A DNA stretch of 64,000 nucleotides from Syngnathus acus (taxonomy: Eukaryota > Chordata > Actinopteri > Syngnathiformes > Syngnathidae). The DNA is taken from positions 7,684,501-7,748,500 of the forward strand of contig NC_051094.1 in assembly GCF_901709675.1 (NCBI RefSeq), in the 5' to 3' direction. A program made the position numbers and the translations under genes. The notes beneath the pieces were generated by a model. It searched no databases. It was not told the DNA's origin and saw nothing but the letters and a program-made list of their open reading frames with translations. Every line of letters starts with the position of its first letter. The first letter of the stretch is position 1. Positions 24,651 through 36,766 of the stretch are shown piece after piece.

Positions 24651-27600
24651 CAAAATCCATCACGTATTAACATCTTTGCACCTCTTCCGTGGAGCTGAAT
24701 CCCCACTAAACAGGCGTTTGGCCTGTTGAATCACCACGGCGTCTCTTGCAATATTTGTATTTTGTCCTTTTAAATCTTTCTGGCAGGCAACTTGAATTTG
24801 TTTGGGCCATTTTCAACTGCCAAGTTTGTCCTGTAGGAACCCCTCGGAACTATTTTGCAAGAAAAAAAATGATGTTTTATGAAGTGTTGTCATGAGAACA
24901 GCAGCAGACCTAGCATGAGGTGCCAAATAATTCTGGAATAATTCAGTGTGTACACAATTAAAGATACCCTATGGAGTTTCCACCCCCGGAGTAGCGGTAT
25001 TTTTTTTTCCATTCTGTACACTCACGCACACTCCTCGAGCACTTTTTGACGATGACAAAGATTTACAAGTGGCTGTAAAACACCTAGAGAGATAACAATA
25101 ACCCTGTGCCTAAATGACACTCACATAAATAATTAATGCAGACATAAATAATTAATGCGGGATATAAAATGCTAACTCTGCGTTGCAAATGTTTTAGAGA
25201 GGGCGCCACGCATTAAGCAGATCTGCTGGACCTCAAGGTCTTATTCAAAGCCATCCTGCTTCTTTTCTGTTTTCCATCATACAAAAGTCAAATTGCTTGG
25301 TTCAAAAAGTTTATACGTACTTTAAACTATGCAGTGTTGGTACGGTGATGATAATACAAAACAGCAGAACGGCATAGATATGCAGTCTTCAGTCCAGCTA
25401 CAATTTCCATTTCCACCAGACAGGTGAGCTCAGTTCACAAGAGTTGCACAATAGATGGACCGTATTTTACTAGGGAAATCATTAAATGCTACCTCATCAC
25501 ACCCGTAACATCAAATGTGGTGATGTAATGGGCACTCATGGGCATTGAGAGCAGTATCACAAAGTGACGCTTAATTGCCAGATTATGTTCAATAATGCGT
25601 AGACAATAAACAGTAGGCGTCCCTACTAAATTACGCCGAACATTGACATTATGCCAAATTAAATGTTTATATAAAAAAAAAAAAAAAAGGCTCAAAGCCA
25701 GCTGACTGTGTATTTTTGTGAATTATTATTGGTATTTAATGTGCCACGCGTGCAATGCAACCTGGTCTACTCTGAATTTGCATTAGCATTCCGCTATTGT
25801 GATTAAATTGTTTATATTAGATTGATTTAAAAGTGAATGCAAAAACACACGCTCCTTCAAAGTAGTCAGTAGATGAGCAGCACACAACATCCGGCTCCAC
25901 GGCACGAGTTAATTTCAAAATCAAATGTCAATGACCCAAATTCTAAGAGCGTTATCTGCTAACGCTCGCGACATAATGATTATGAAAAAGTGGTTCATGC
26001 TGATGCTGTGGCAAGAGCTGACCTGAGCTCTCCAAATTTTCGAGAAGTTAAGAAAGGGTCACTGCCCCTTACTTATCTGCCGCTGCACTGGATAACCTTT
26101 TCATGACAGCATGAGAGATAAGCTCACAATAACTTGCAGATTTTTCTTCAGGCTTCTTTCCACCATACATTTTTCATTGCACTGTATGTGTGGCCTGCAT
26201 ACATGTTTAACATGCTGCAGAAATATGACATCTAAATAGGATTGTAAGTTTTACATGCTTGTTTATCATTTGGTGCAAAGACAAACTGCATAAAAGGGGG
26301 ATTTAATTAATCATTCATGTTCCACGGTTGCCAATCAAGGCAATTAGCAGACATGTCTATCTGGGTTAAAGGGTGGATTAATGAGCATTATCACAGTCTT
26401 TTTCAAACACGCACAACCCGGCACCAAACATTCAACAGCAGTACAGTGTCAATAGAGGATCTTTATTCATTCTTTTCAATGGGCTGTTTTGAATTTGAGT
26501 TCCTAAGAACAGATGTAAAATATCATGAACCAACCACACCACATACTTTTTTTGTGAAACCACAAATCTATAAAGGAATTTTTGGTTCCGCTATGGGCAC
26601 CTAACAAATGTAAATATTTTATACAATTAAACAAATTAGCCAGATAATTATTTGGGTAGTGTAACATCACTAGCTTCCTTATTTTCCAAATTCTAAAAAT
26701 GTGTTGTATACAGGTGATGGCACATATAAAACCACGTCATCCACTGTTTGTAAGCACGTTGAGTGATGCGTTTACTGTGGCACGATTCTCCATTTTCTCA
26801 CTGTACTACGTTAAAATGGATCAAACGGATTTGGCAGCGAACACAATGGCCAGATTTGACTTTCAGCTGATGGAGGTTCTTTGCACCGGCATGTCACGCA
26901 GAACAAAGCGGGGAAAGACATTCTGCCCGAGAGCGCAAGTACGGTTGTACGCTTTCATATGTGTGTGTGTGTATGTTGCTGTCGCAGCAAAAAGCAGCCG
27001 TGCAGTCGGAAAGACCAGATAAGCATTTTGGATTGCTGGACAAAACTCAACTTTTTACTCTCACACACGCACACACGTTCCAGAGATTATATGATACACA
27101 TGTCCTATGAGAGCATGTCTTTCAGCACAGAGGTGGTTTTACTGTGCGGAGGAGCCACTCTGAGAAAGATAAGAACTTATTGGATTTGTTGTTAACGGAG
27201 GGGGGTAGTGTATATTGTATGCTGTATATATCACTGGCAATTTGTTGTGACTGGAGGCCACAGAGGCACGTACTGTGTGAGAGCCTGCAACAATTTCAAG
27301 AGTACCTCCGGAGGTCCCGCATTGAGGTCTCGCTGGGGAAAGGGTGCAATAATGTAAAGTTTGGTCGATATTTGGTGTCACCATTTTTTTTTATTATCTA
27401 GTCTTGTATTTGACAAAAAAAATAATGCTTGGCGCCATGTTGGAACAGGTGACGGGTCACCCACCACCTGTTACTGAGTGGCTAGCCAGATTGCTTGCCT
27501 ATGGATGGAAATCTGACTTGAATAAGTCGTTATATGAGAGAAAAAGTCCATTGTACGCCAGGCAGGCCACCCAGCAAGCTCATCGCCACTGCTGCCGCGG

Positions 27601-29548
27601 CACCTGCTTCCTCCATGTAACCAAAATCCACACGGCCCGGGGGAGTAAACACCCAATTCTAACGAATCGGAATTATTCTCCCAATTTTTCAGCGCCAATA
27701 TTGACAAAAGGTTCGTCAATCTGTCATTGAACAGCCGCTGCATGGAAAAAAAAGAAGCCCACTGTGCCGCTCTTTCACTGATGTCATTTTTTTTATTGAT
27801 TTCTTTTTTTTCCCAGAAAACTCCAAGAAATGATCACATACTGATTATATATAATTTCTGGGTTAGAATCGAAGAATCTGTTTAACTGAGGAAGTAGCCA
27901 ATTTTAGCAGAGGAGCATTTACCATAAGGGGATATTTAAGGCTAAAAAAATAATTGTGAAAATATGACTATGGCCATTATGTTAAGTGTGTTTTATGGAG
28001 TTTGCCTTTAGAGTCTACTAGGCATAACTAGACTATTAAACTAGACTATTAATTTAGCTATCAATGGACTTTGGGACAGTCCCAATTCAGCCCTAAGAAC
28101 TCAAACGGCCACAAACTAACATTAACTGTCACTGGGCCTCAGCTCTCTGAACGGCTGAATTATTATCCAATTTGTAGCAGTCTTCTTGAAGTTACAAATA
28201 ATAAATTAAAAAAACGCTCTCCTTAGAAACACACATTATGGGAAGTAAATACAGGAGAGTCCCCGTGCATCTTCATTTTTCATATGATAGCAGCATATCA
28301 TTCCAAAGCAGTGCAAGTCCCCAGTGGTCCTTAGTTGATATTCAAATGAAAAATGGCCTCCTAGCAACAGCCACATTCTGAGAAATAAATACAGCACTTG
28401 TTCTCATCATTTTGTTGTTGTTTGATATTGCTCCGAGTGATGTGTTCAATTTGGTGTGGGTTTGGCAGGTTTCTTATTGCACTACATTAACACAGTGGGG
28501 AAAATGGGACTGAGTTGACACAATCACCAGTAGTGATTTAGCGTCTGATTGAAATTTGAGGGAAAAATATGCCTGTAAATAGCAGCAGTATTGCACCCGT
28601 TTCTGTTGTTCATTAGAAAGGGCATACACTAAATAGGTTGTGATGGAACAAAGTCAAACCGGCAATTTTTCTGTTTCTGTCTAGTGTTAGAACCGTAGGC
28701 CAATAACTGATCCTGGCTATCCGATAACTACAGCATTTTATAGTCACCACTCAATATCTGATTGAGAATCATCCCGTTTGGTTGGTCCCTAAATAATAAA
28801 TAACAGATTGGGTGGAATTTTTGTGCAGAAGATGTTTGGAACTTTTAAATCGAGTCACTTCAGCTTTACCAAAGTTTTGTGAATATATTGTTGTCATTTA
28901 CCGACTTACGATTTCAAGTGAGAGGCACGCAATGTTTTAATTTCACCTCATTTAGCGTAAGTATTTGAGCACCCAAAGGGGAAAGTAAAGCGTGAGAGTC
29001 CATGTTAATTTCTGCAGAACACGAATAGAGCTGAGGCAAAATTACAAATGTTACATTGGAGTGAAATATCACTTTAATTAGTGCAAAGTGAAGTACGTGT
29101 CCACCCTGAGGGAACATCGCACAAGATAAAACTTGGAAGCAAGTTCCAGCCATTGAGAGCAACTCTCAGCTGAGTGTGCCTCATGTCTAAATCAACAGAA
29201 GACTCCAACACGTAGAACATGCAGTTTATGAGTTAAACATACCGCCAGCTCTGTCGCCGAAGTGGCCAGCGGGGCGCAACACGTTTTGCCAAACGAGATT
29301 TGCTTTTGAACGAAAATGCACGTTTGAGGGTCTGTCTAGAATAAGAGAGTAAGAGATGTTCAATCTTCTTTGATGTTCACTCCTCTGTGTCCAGACTGCA
29401 AATGAACGGGAGTCGCTGAAGTGATCATTGGCTAATTTAACCATATAAACAAACCCTGTATTACAGATATTTCAGTGCTCTCTATAAGGTACAATTAAAA
29501 AAATTAATCTAAAGAGTAATTTTAAAAACTTGAAGAAATTAACCTATA
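24651..29548. other. Non-coding stretch with minor repeats
   Basis: No gene recognised. Small items: a 20 bp tandem duplication at 25123-25160 ('cataaataattaatgc' twice); a poly-A run at about 25674-25688; a short GT run near 26960-26974; a short CA-rich patch near 27061-27074; a 13 bp tandem duplication at 28027-28050 ('actagactatt' twice). The patch 25960-26110 is of balanced composition. Open frames near 26700-27740 reach about 108 codons but overlap on both strands and show no domain. Confidence 0.65.
25123..25160. repeat. Two-copy 20 bp tandem duplication
   Basis: The unit 'acataaataattaatgc' plus two or three bases occurs twice head to tail with one base difference at the end. It looks like a simple local duplication. 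Confidence 0.8.
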
Positions 29549-29662
29549 TAACGTATTTTCCGCACTACAAGGCGCACCTAAAAACCTCAAATTTTCTCAA
29601 AAGCCGACAGCGCGCCTTATAATCAGGTGCGCCTTATATATGGACCATTATTGAGCCACCAG

Positions 29663-29696
29663 GCGTGTCCAAAGTCCAGCCCGCGGGCCAAATGTA
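29663..29696. repeat. Foreign repeat fragment nested inside the MITE
   Basis: 'aggcgtgtccaaagtccagc' followed by 'ccgcgggccaaatg' resembles the terminus of a different abundant fish element, which I recall as beginning 'aggggtgtccaaa...cccgcgggcca'. It interrupts the MITE between its 'cttatatatggacc' part and the tandem array. Only one end is visible, so it is either a truncated insertion or was captured by template switching. Confidence 0.45.
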
Positions 29697-29710
29697 TATA
29701 TCTTATAAAT

Positions 29711-29896
29711 GGACAAAGTTTTAAAATGGGCCATTCATTGAAGGTGCGCCTTATAATCCGGTGCGCCTTATATATGGACAAAGTTTTAAAATGGGCCATT
29801 CATTGAAGGTGCGCCTTATAATCCGGTGCGCCTTATATATGGACAAAGTTTTAAAATGGGCCATTCATTGAAGGTGCGCCTTATAATCCGGTGCGG
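29711..29896. repeat. 65 bp tandem array inside the MITE, about 2.9 copies
   Basis: Units begin with 'ggacaaagttttaaaatggg' at 29711, 29776 and 29841, spaced exactly 65 bases apart. Units 1 and 2 are identical by eye; unit 3 is identical until it runs into the MITE end near 29896. Each unit contains 'ggtgcgccttataatccgg'. The lack of divergence indicates that the amplification is much younger than most repeats in the window. Confidence 0.92.
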
Positions 29897-29907
29897 AAAA
29901 TACGGTA

Positions 29908-32139
29908 AGTAAATGTATATACTATTTTGTACTTCTGCATCAATGTCAAAATGGTATAGGATTGGTGGGAGGAAAGGCCAGCAACACAATTTCCGCTTGG
30001 TATGGGAAAAGGTAATACCAGTTGGTGTGAAGAAATAATAATCTATTTAAAAATGATCCTCCTTGATATTCCTCATATCTTGGGTCTGCGGAACAATATG
30101 GCTGCCGACATGAGGTTAAGCCAAACTGCTGATGAGTATCTGCTCAGAGGTGGGATTGCCGTGACATTCCAAATATGCATGCACATGGGGGAGTGACATC
30201 GGTGCAGACGTGCTCGCACTGTGATGGATGTGCTATAATACACTTTGACGGATTAAGAGATTATTGGGACTGGCACGAGCTTTATGATACTCTGCCCCAA
30301 ATGTGTGTGGGTGTGTGCGTGACACTAGACTTTAGCTCCCAGCGGCCCTGCGAATCCGAGCAGCGGTCAAACAATAAGGAGATGATTGAGGTAAATTGCG
30401 CTGGTGTCGGTCGCGCTCTCATAAATAAAAATGTTCATGTATGCATGCGTGCTTGTTTCACGATTGGTATTCTAACGTTTCGACAATAAATTCGCTGACC
30501 TCAAGACATATCTGCTTTCGTCGACTCCCCCTCACGTCACCTCTTTTCCATCATCTTGATCTCATTTGTCACTTATTTTCCTCCCATACAAGTTCATTCA
30601 TCGAAGATGTCAGACTAATGTGACAATGCGTTCATTTGAAACTCCCAAGACACTCTCGGGCGGCTAGCACTTAAGATGTCCTAGCCTTGGGAGAAAAAAA
30701 TCTTTGATCCTTATGATTTTTTTTGCTGATCATGTGCGATTTTAAAACTAATCTAATGTTCATATACTTCAGGTTAAGTTTTAACAATAATTTTAAGATT
30801 AAATGATTAAGATCTATGTAAGAAAAACATTTAGAATAGATTGTGATATCAAAGAATCCTAATCTATTTTTCTTTTTGCTTTCAATTGACTTTTTACTGT
30901 TTAATTGTTTAAGGAATTGAGAGGGAACTTGTCTAGTCTGAGCTAGGTTTGAGGCAAGGCTGGACTCGACTATGTCAGGATCAGTTAGACTCAAGAGTCA
31001 AATTATACTGTGTAACACGGATATAAAAATGAATGGAATAGGAAACATCCATTCATAAGTGTAACGGATGACGGCTTGCACTGCGCGAATGTACGGTACT
31101 AAAACCCTCCCTCCTCAGAGCCTTCAAAAGAGGGTGCTGGCAGCTGAGTTAGCGGGTCAGCATACTTGACCTCCAATGCGCTGACGCTGTGGCAGTGCAA
31201 GCTTTAAACCCAAGTAGATGTGGCTCCAATGGTGCGGGATTGCCACCTTTACATAAATCAAGCCCATTACAATAAATAAATAAATCACTGTACAAAGTGT
31301 TGATTGACTCATTAGAATAAATGTATACACGGTAGAAGATTGTATTACCGGGCTATAGCATGTGGTCCCTTTGGCATAATATGAGAAGCAAACAAAAAAA
31401 AAAAGAATCTGTTTTGACGCTCACTTGAGAATAAATCTGGCGAACCACACATTTGTCTCGGGCAGCGATTAGAAGGTAATGAGGTCTTACGACGCGTAGG
31501 CGTTCATGTGCAAATCGCGTGTTGACTGCTGTGCATGCGACGCTGGCTTCCAAATCGACGAAGGGAGAGTGCAAGGGGCAAGGAAGGGATGGCAACGTGT
31601 AGATTTACGGCTCCTCCGGCTATTTTCTCAAGCGTTGCGCAGCTATTTATGAGTGTAGCTCTAGGGATAAATAACATACTTTCATTTTGCTCCAGCAAGC
31701 TCACCGTCTCCACAACGGCTCTTTAAATAATCCAAGAAAAAGGCCTAAATATGTTGCTGTAACATCTCAAACACATATCATGGAACAAAGACGAAGATAT
31801 TGCTAGCATTTTTTCCCTAAAGACAACAAACACAGCCAACGGTGAATTAAGATATCAAATTCTGCAGGTTGTATTTTCACACTTTTGTACCGATAAGTAC
31901 TTCTTGATTGCTTTTCAATGTAATTTGGATTGGGGAGGCGTGACGACTCAGGGCTTTCCAAGGCATGACAGTTACAAACAACTTGTTTCTGTCATTGAGG
32001 AGTGGATTTAAACTCCAAACTAATAGCAAAAACATCCTGAAAGCATACATTTTAAAGTGCACCTTAAGGCTGGTTAGTCTAAGCTATTTTCTGATTTAAG
32101 CAAGGTGATGCTCTCAGAGGTTGGCAACCTTTCCATTAT
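29908..32139. other. Non-coding stretch, nothing gene-like
   Basis: No exon or RNA gene recognised. A short (TAAA)n of three units lies at about 31274-31287 and a poly-A run near 31394-31405. The patch 31126-31225 has vague similarity to transposon-end words ('gcgggtcagcatacttgacc') but nothing firm. Frames up to about 107 codons overlap on both strands without recognisable motifs. Confidence 0.65.
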
Positions 32140-32665
32140 ATTAGGATATGATTGGTCAGGACAGGTTAGGGTTATGATATAGGTTGAAAAAAAGGAATAG
32201 GCGGGACTGAAATTTGATAAAATAGGACAGAAGGCTAAGATAAAACAGGATGATATCAACTAAGATAATCTTGGACAGAGCAGGACAGACTCAAACATTT
32301 TAGGCTAGGCTAGGTTATGACAAGGTGGGATATGATCGACAATGTAAGGCAAGGTCACGATATGATAGGATAGAACGAGACTGGTCGAGCAAGACCAGTT
32401 TTGCCAAGAAATGGGTAAAATAGAATAGGATAGGACAAGGACATGATTCAAGTCAGATAGGCTAGGATAAACTGGGATTGGAGAGAAAAGGTTATGATAG
32501 GATAGGATTTAACAATTTCAACAAGGCTATGCTAAAATAGGAGAAACAAGGTAGGATAGGGTAGGCTAGGATGGGAGAGCTTTGGTCACGACAGGATAGG
32601 ATAGAATAGAATATGATAGGGCAGGACAGAACAGGCCATTGCATAATAGGATATATTAAAATATG
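32140..32665. repeat. Decayed TAGGA-type pentamer array
   Basis: Over about 500 bases the plus strand is dominated by 'ataggatagg', 'aggacagg', 'aggctagg', 'gatatgata' and 'ggacagaac' words, with few runs of more than three exact pentamers. This is what an old (TAGGA)n/(GGATA)n microsatellite or satellite looks like after many substitutions. The purine bias is strong on the plus strand. Edges are gradual, so the coordinates are approximate. Confidence 0.8.
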
Positions 32666-33273
32666 ACAGATTAGGTAAACCTCTTATTGTTTACAATTAA
32701 ATGTTTCTGATAAAAGAGCCATGTGTTGTTTATTTTCTTCATTATACTTCAATTTAGTATCAAATTTTTCCAAACTGCATAGCAAGTGTGAAGCCATTGT
32801 CTCATGGGCCGCATATGGCCACCCCTGTGCTGCACAATGATGATGTTCAGGCAAGTGACAGTGTATATTGTTTAAACATGGCTAGCAAAGTGATTCTGAA
32901 GTCTATTCCATCAAATGTAATTGGATCCCCATGCCGGCAGTGATGGGGTACAGCATTAGCCCAATGACAACATTATCATCAAGCTGATGTTTGTGTTATT
33001 GTATTTTCATCTACTGGGCATTTGCTGTTCTCCTCAGGAGATCAATGCAGTTCATCTTAACTGGAGTAACAACTGCTTCCAATTAAGGGGGCCAATTGGA
33101 CGTGCATGAGATATAACCTTGTGTTCCCAAACTACAAATACCTGTCCTCATAAAGAAGAATGATGTGTTGAAACATCTGGGTCGCGTCATGCACCTCTGA
33201 AGTGACATTTACAGTGCAGACACTAAATGTGGAGCACAGGACTGTACTGTTGAAGGTCATTGGATAGCCATAC
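32666..33273. other. Non-coding spacer
   Basis: No gene seen. At about 32797-32825, 'catgggccgcatatggccac' followed by 'ccctgtg' resembles an end of hAT-type fish elements ('ggccacccctg' outward), but no matching second end was found. The rest is unique sequence. Confidence 0.55.
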
Positions 33274-33397
33274 GTAAATAAATAAATAGATAAATAATAG
33301 ATGATAAATAAATATATAAATAATAAAAAAATGAACAAAAACAATAAATAGAAAATGAATAACAGACAATAAATAAATAAATACATAAATAAACATT
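33274..33397. repeat. Imperfect (TAAA)n microsatellite
   Basis: Blocks of 'taaataaataaa' alternate with 'taaataatag', 'aaatatataaat' and A-rich interruptions over about 120 bases. The complementary strand reads as long Phe/Ile/Leu/Tyr-rich frames, which are artefacts of this repeat. Confidence 0.9.
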
Positions 33398-33871
33398 TCT
33401 ATAGTACTATGACAAATGCTGGAAAAGGAGAGATTGCGTAGAGCAGACACAGAGGTTGCAGTAGACAAGGTCAGTCACAGGTCAGTTAGTCACGAGAACT
33501 TGTCAGCTGCTGTCAAAACAGTCACCGCCTGGCTTTCGTAAACATACGTTGGTTTACAGTTGCTTGAAACGACATGTCACCAAGTAATTGGACTGATAAC
33601 ATGCCTGTTCTGGTGAATTCCCTTTACACAATGATAACACTTTGAAATATTCCGATGCAAACATAAGTTTAGCATGCACGGCTTGCTTCATGACATCTCT
33701 CCCATCAAGTCACAACCCCGACAAAGAGGCAGTGCCTGAGAGGTGATTGACAGCTGAACCACGCTGACACCGGGAAACCATTAAGGCCTAACCGACTGTG
33801 ATGATGTAACTCGTGGGGAACTACTTGTTTAGGGTGGGGGTAGGACGCAACCAACCTTCCTATCAGCGTTG

Positions 33872-33886
33872 CCCCCCCCCCCCCCC
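33872..33886. repeat. 15-base C run
   Basis: An uninterrupted run of C, followed by 'tctg'. Long C/G homopolymers are uncommon in such AT-rich sequence. The length is likely to vary between individuals and to be error-prone in sequencing. Confidence 0.85.
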
Positions 33887-35029
33887 TCTGCGATGATTGT
33901 ATGCAAGGGGGCTTAAGTCAACTTGACGTGCCACGAAAAGCATTCACGCAAAAGCTGAGACACACTTGCATGATAGCTTGAGAAAAAGACTTATCAGACA
34001 TGCAAAGAACAAGATGGCTCTTACCTTTAATGAGAGCAGACATCAACATTGGCAGAAAGCATGTAAGAAAGAGAAAGACAAATTAGTGATCCATTTGTTT
34101 AGTAGTCAGTTTACTTTTTTATCATCCTGAAAATAACACACAGAGGATTTTATTTACTCATCGACAGAGTGGAAGTGTTTATTTGGCTACCACTGAATTA
34201 AAATGTCACATTAACCGGAGTTTGAAATAAAACAAAAAGGACTAAGGCTGTTTCCATTTGATGGAGGCGTTTAGCTGTCTCACGTGGTGGCTGGCCAAAT
34301 TAGGGCAAAGCTTATTCTACCATCTCATGATCACAATCATACATTTGTCTGACATTAAGTAGAAAAGGGAGAGTTAGTGTAGGATCAAATTAACAAAGAA
34401 AAATATCCTGTGTTTTCCCAACAAAGCCATCGGAGAGTCAAGCAAGCCCACAAATGTTAATTTCCTGTTCTGAATGACAGAGAGGAAATTCAGGACAGCA
34501 GACAGACAAGGTGATACAGATAGAGTGGCGTAATGCAATTGAGAGGCATAATTGTTCATTTCCTGCCGTGGTCACGGGTCACCTCAGGTTGATAGAATTA
34601 TAATTTCCCCTTGATTTTATGAGACTAGAATGGAAACATTTGCATTTCACAGGCACAATCCTACGGCACCGTTCTATCTAGAAGCTGAGCACGCGTCATT
34701 GTCTTTTAAATGTCATCATTACAGCTGACATGGAGCAGTGGGCTCGATAACAGAGCTGCTTTGAGATTCTCAGAGTAAGACAACATTTTCAACAATGCAC
34801 AGCTGTTGAGAGGCCATCATTGCCGTAAGCGCTTTTTCCCATCTCACAACTCGGCCGCACGTAGAGGCATTTCAATTCTGTTTTAATCTCTTCTTGTAGT
34901 TGTCCTGTGTCTACACGCAGAGATTCAGAAGAAATATACGGACCGTCGGAGCTCAGTGAGGAAATATATATCGTTCAAAAAAGTGATTAAAAAATACTAT
35001 TTTTAAAAAAAAAAAAACAATCTACATAT
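33887..35029. other. Non-coding stretch, nothing gene-like
   Basis: No gene recognised. The part 34700-34860 is of balanced composition and could be unique regulatory sequence, but nothing specific supports this. A poly-A run is present near 35008-35020. Confidence 0.6.
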
Positions 35030-35102
35030 ATAGCACTTTCAGGTTTCTTTGAGATGTAAAGTGCATTATAAATAAAATGCATTATTATTATTATTATTAT
35101 GA
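35030..35102 (+). mobile_element. L2-type LINE/SINE 3' tail with (ATT)n
   Basis: 'tctttgagatgtaaagtgca' followed by 'ttataaataaaatgc' and seven ATT units is the characteristic 3' end shared by fish L2 LINEs and SINEs that borrow their tail. No reverse-transcriptase sequence was recognised upstream, so this is a severely 5'-truncated copy or a SINE whose head is unrecognisable. The (ATT)n run at about 35081-35100 is the terminal repeat. Confidence 0.6.
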
Positions 35103-35832
35103 TTAATTACTATTATTACGTATGTTATGGGATTTTTTTTTCTAATTTTTAGCTGTTTCTTAAATTTCTCTCCACTTTCAAACCATCTGTCATCTCTGGC
35201 AAGAATGTGTACATTTTTGTCTTGCAAAAGAGTGTTGCTTTGCTTTTGAGATGCCGATAGACAGCTGAGTAAGTGTTGACATGAAGCGCTAGCCCATCTG
35301 GTGCGACACGTGTCTGCTCGCTGCCTACTTGGTTTCCCCCATATACATCGGCGCATTCCTCATTGCAAGCCACGCCAGATTTGTTTTTCTGAGTGTGACA
35401 TGTTCTGTCTTTGGGAAGAACCAAACTTTTGTCTAAGGCTGGTACATTCCAAATACCAGCATCTCCTCAACACTTAATGTGCAGTACAAAAAGGGGGCTT
35501 TGTAGACATTGTGGGGCACTCCAAAAGTTGTCTTGCCCGGTTGTACATCTGGTTACAAAGCCTTCTCAGCGCCTTTGCTAAATGCTAAGAGCAGACAGGA
35601 TTAGTGAACGCTGGTGTGCACATGTTTGAGTGTATGCAGAAAGAAGTTTGGGGGGGGGAGAAGACGGATTGCAAAGACAGAGATAGTGGCTTTCCGGAAG
35701 GAGACGCCGGCGCATAAAGCCTGAGCCAGTGTTGCGGCGTGCAGACACTTAGCATACTGCAATCTGCCATAGAGAATTGATTCCGTTCCAGAGCGAGCTC
35801 GTGTGTGTATGTGCATGCGTGTAAGAGAGTAA

Positions 35833-35857
35833 GCGAGAGAGAGAGAGAGAGTGTGTG
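35833..35857. repeat. (GA)n/(GT)n compound microsatellite
   Basis: Eight to nine GA units followed by three to four GT units, just downstream of GTGTGTATGTGCATGCGTG words. It explains the serine/leucine and histidine/threonine runs in the frame crossing it on the other strand. Confidence 0.85.
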
Positions 35858-36530
35858 TTGATAAACCAGTCTGCATGAAGTGAGTTGAGGAACACTTGAA
35901 AACAAAGATACGACGACGCCATGCTTCATCAGTCATTATTATTCTCCAATGCACGGCAATCATTGACTTTGCAATAATAAAGCGGCTGCTTATTGCGTTA
36001 AACCAATTAAAAAAAGGGTTCTTGAAAATGAGTTTTTCATTTTTTTTCAAACATATAGTACATAATGCATTCTTACTGAGAATAGATAAGCTTTTCAAAA
36101 GCAGATTTTTTTTTTTTTTCCCGAGCAAGGCCAAAAAAAGTAAAAGAAAATCCAATTTGTAGTTCACCGTACCACGGCGTGCTGGTCATTTGTTTTTGTC
36201 ATCCCCCGGGGGAAATCAACAGTTGGTGATGCATTCCGGGACTTTACCCAAGAATATTAAAGCATCATACAGAATCCCTGGTGATTTTTATTTTTTTTTT
36301 AAACACGTGTGCACAAATCTGTGCATCTGTTTCTACATGAACTACGTTTGTGGTAAATTCAGTAAAACATCCTAAATGAAATCTGTGTAAGTGTATCTTA
36401 AATGTTTGTAAGTGTTAACACCACTCAGTATTTTTCCAAAGGGTCAATTTGATTTTCTATGAACAATGATGCCGTGTTTCTTTCTCAGATCTCCAAACTG
36501 TTGTGTACCTAAAAGTTCTGCATAGCGTAA

Positions 36531-36562
36531 CACACGCGCACACACACACACACACACACACA
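36531..36562. repeat. (CA)n microsatellite
   Basis: Uninterrupted (CA)n of about 11 units at 36540-36562, preceded by an interrupted 'cacacgcg' start. Confidence 0.95.
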
Positions 36563-36746
36563 GATTGCCATGGGATGATGAAACCATTTGAAATCACTCT
36601 TTTTGCAACTAATCATTCTAGAGTTCCTCTTTGGCACATGAAGTGCACTTGAAGATATGATTTAAGGGCCTCAACTTATCACTTGCTATTGTTTGATGCT
36701 CACTAAATTCTTTACTTTTGTCCTATTATATTTAAAATTGCACATA

Positions 36747-36766
36747 AAAGATTCAAGATTCAAGAG
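36747..36766. mobile_element. Short interspersed-repeat word, shared with 60.1 kb
   Basis: 'aaagattcaagattcaaga' occurs here and again at 60141-60159. Here it continues 'gtttttgaaggcaac', like the start of a fish retroelement tail I recall as 'attcaagattcaagagtttttattg'. Only the first part is retained. The element cannot be identified further. Confidence 0.45.

Larger units (their letters stand above)
29549..29907. mobile_element. TA-flanked miniature inverted-repeat transposon
   Basis: The left end 'acgtattttccgcac' (29551-29565) and the right end 'gtgcggaaaatacggt' (from 29891) are inverted copies with one mismatch. Each is bordered by TA (29549-29550 and 29906-29907), which fits a TA target-site duplication of the Tc1/mariner kind. 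Inside are repeated, inverted 'aaggcgcacc' and 'ggtgcgcctt' words. I recall this 'ccgtattttccgcac...aaggcgcacc' terminus as an abundant fish MITE. No transposase is encoded; the element is non-autonomous. It carries an internal 65 bp tandem array and a fragment of a different repeat, both given separately. Confidence 0.85.

Noticed and set aside
24432-24729. Cys/Val-rich plus-strand frame and His/Thr-rich minus-strand frame.
   Set aside because: Both are translations of the (TG)n microsatellite.
31126-31225. Words such as 'gcgggtcagcatacttgacc' resembling a transposon or SINE head.
   Set aside because: Too diverged; no box pair, tail or inverted partner was found.
33132-33468. Two Phe/Ile/Tyr-rich frames on the minus strand resembling transmembrane segments.
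   Set aside because: They are translations of the (TAAA)n repeat in two frames.
35601-36167. 188-codon open frame on the minus strand, the longest in the window.
   Set aside because: It crosses the GA/GT microsatellite and poly-A/T runs, is Leu/Lys/Ser/His-biased by those repeats, overlaps another minus frame and a plus frame, and shows no domain or signal. In 64 kb of AT-rich DNA read in six frames, one frame of this length is not surprising.
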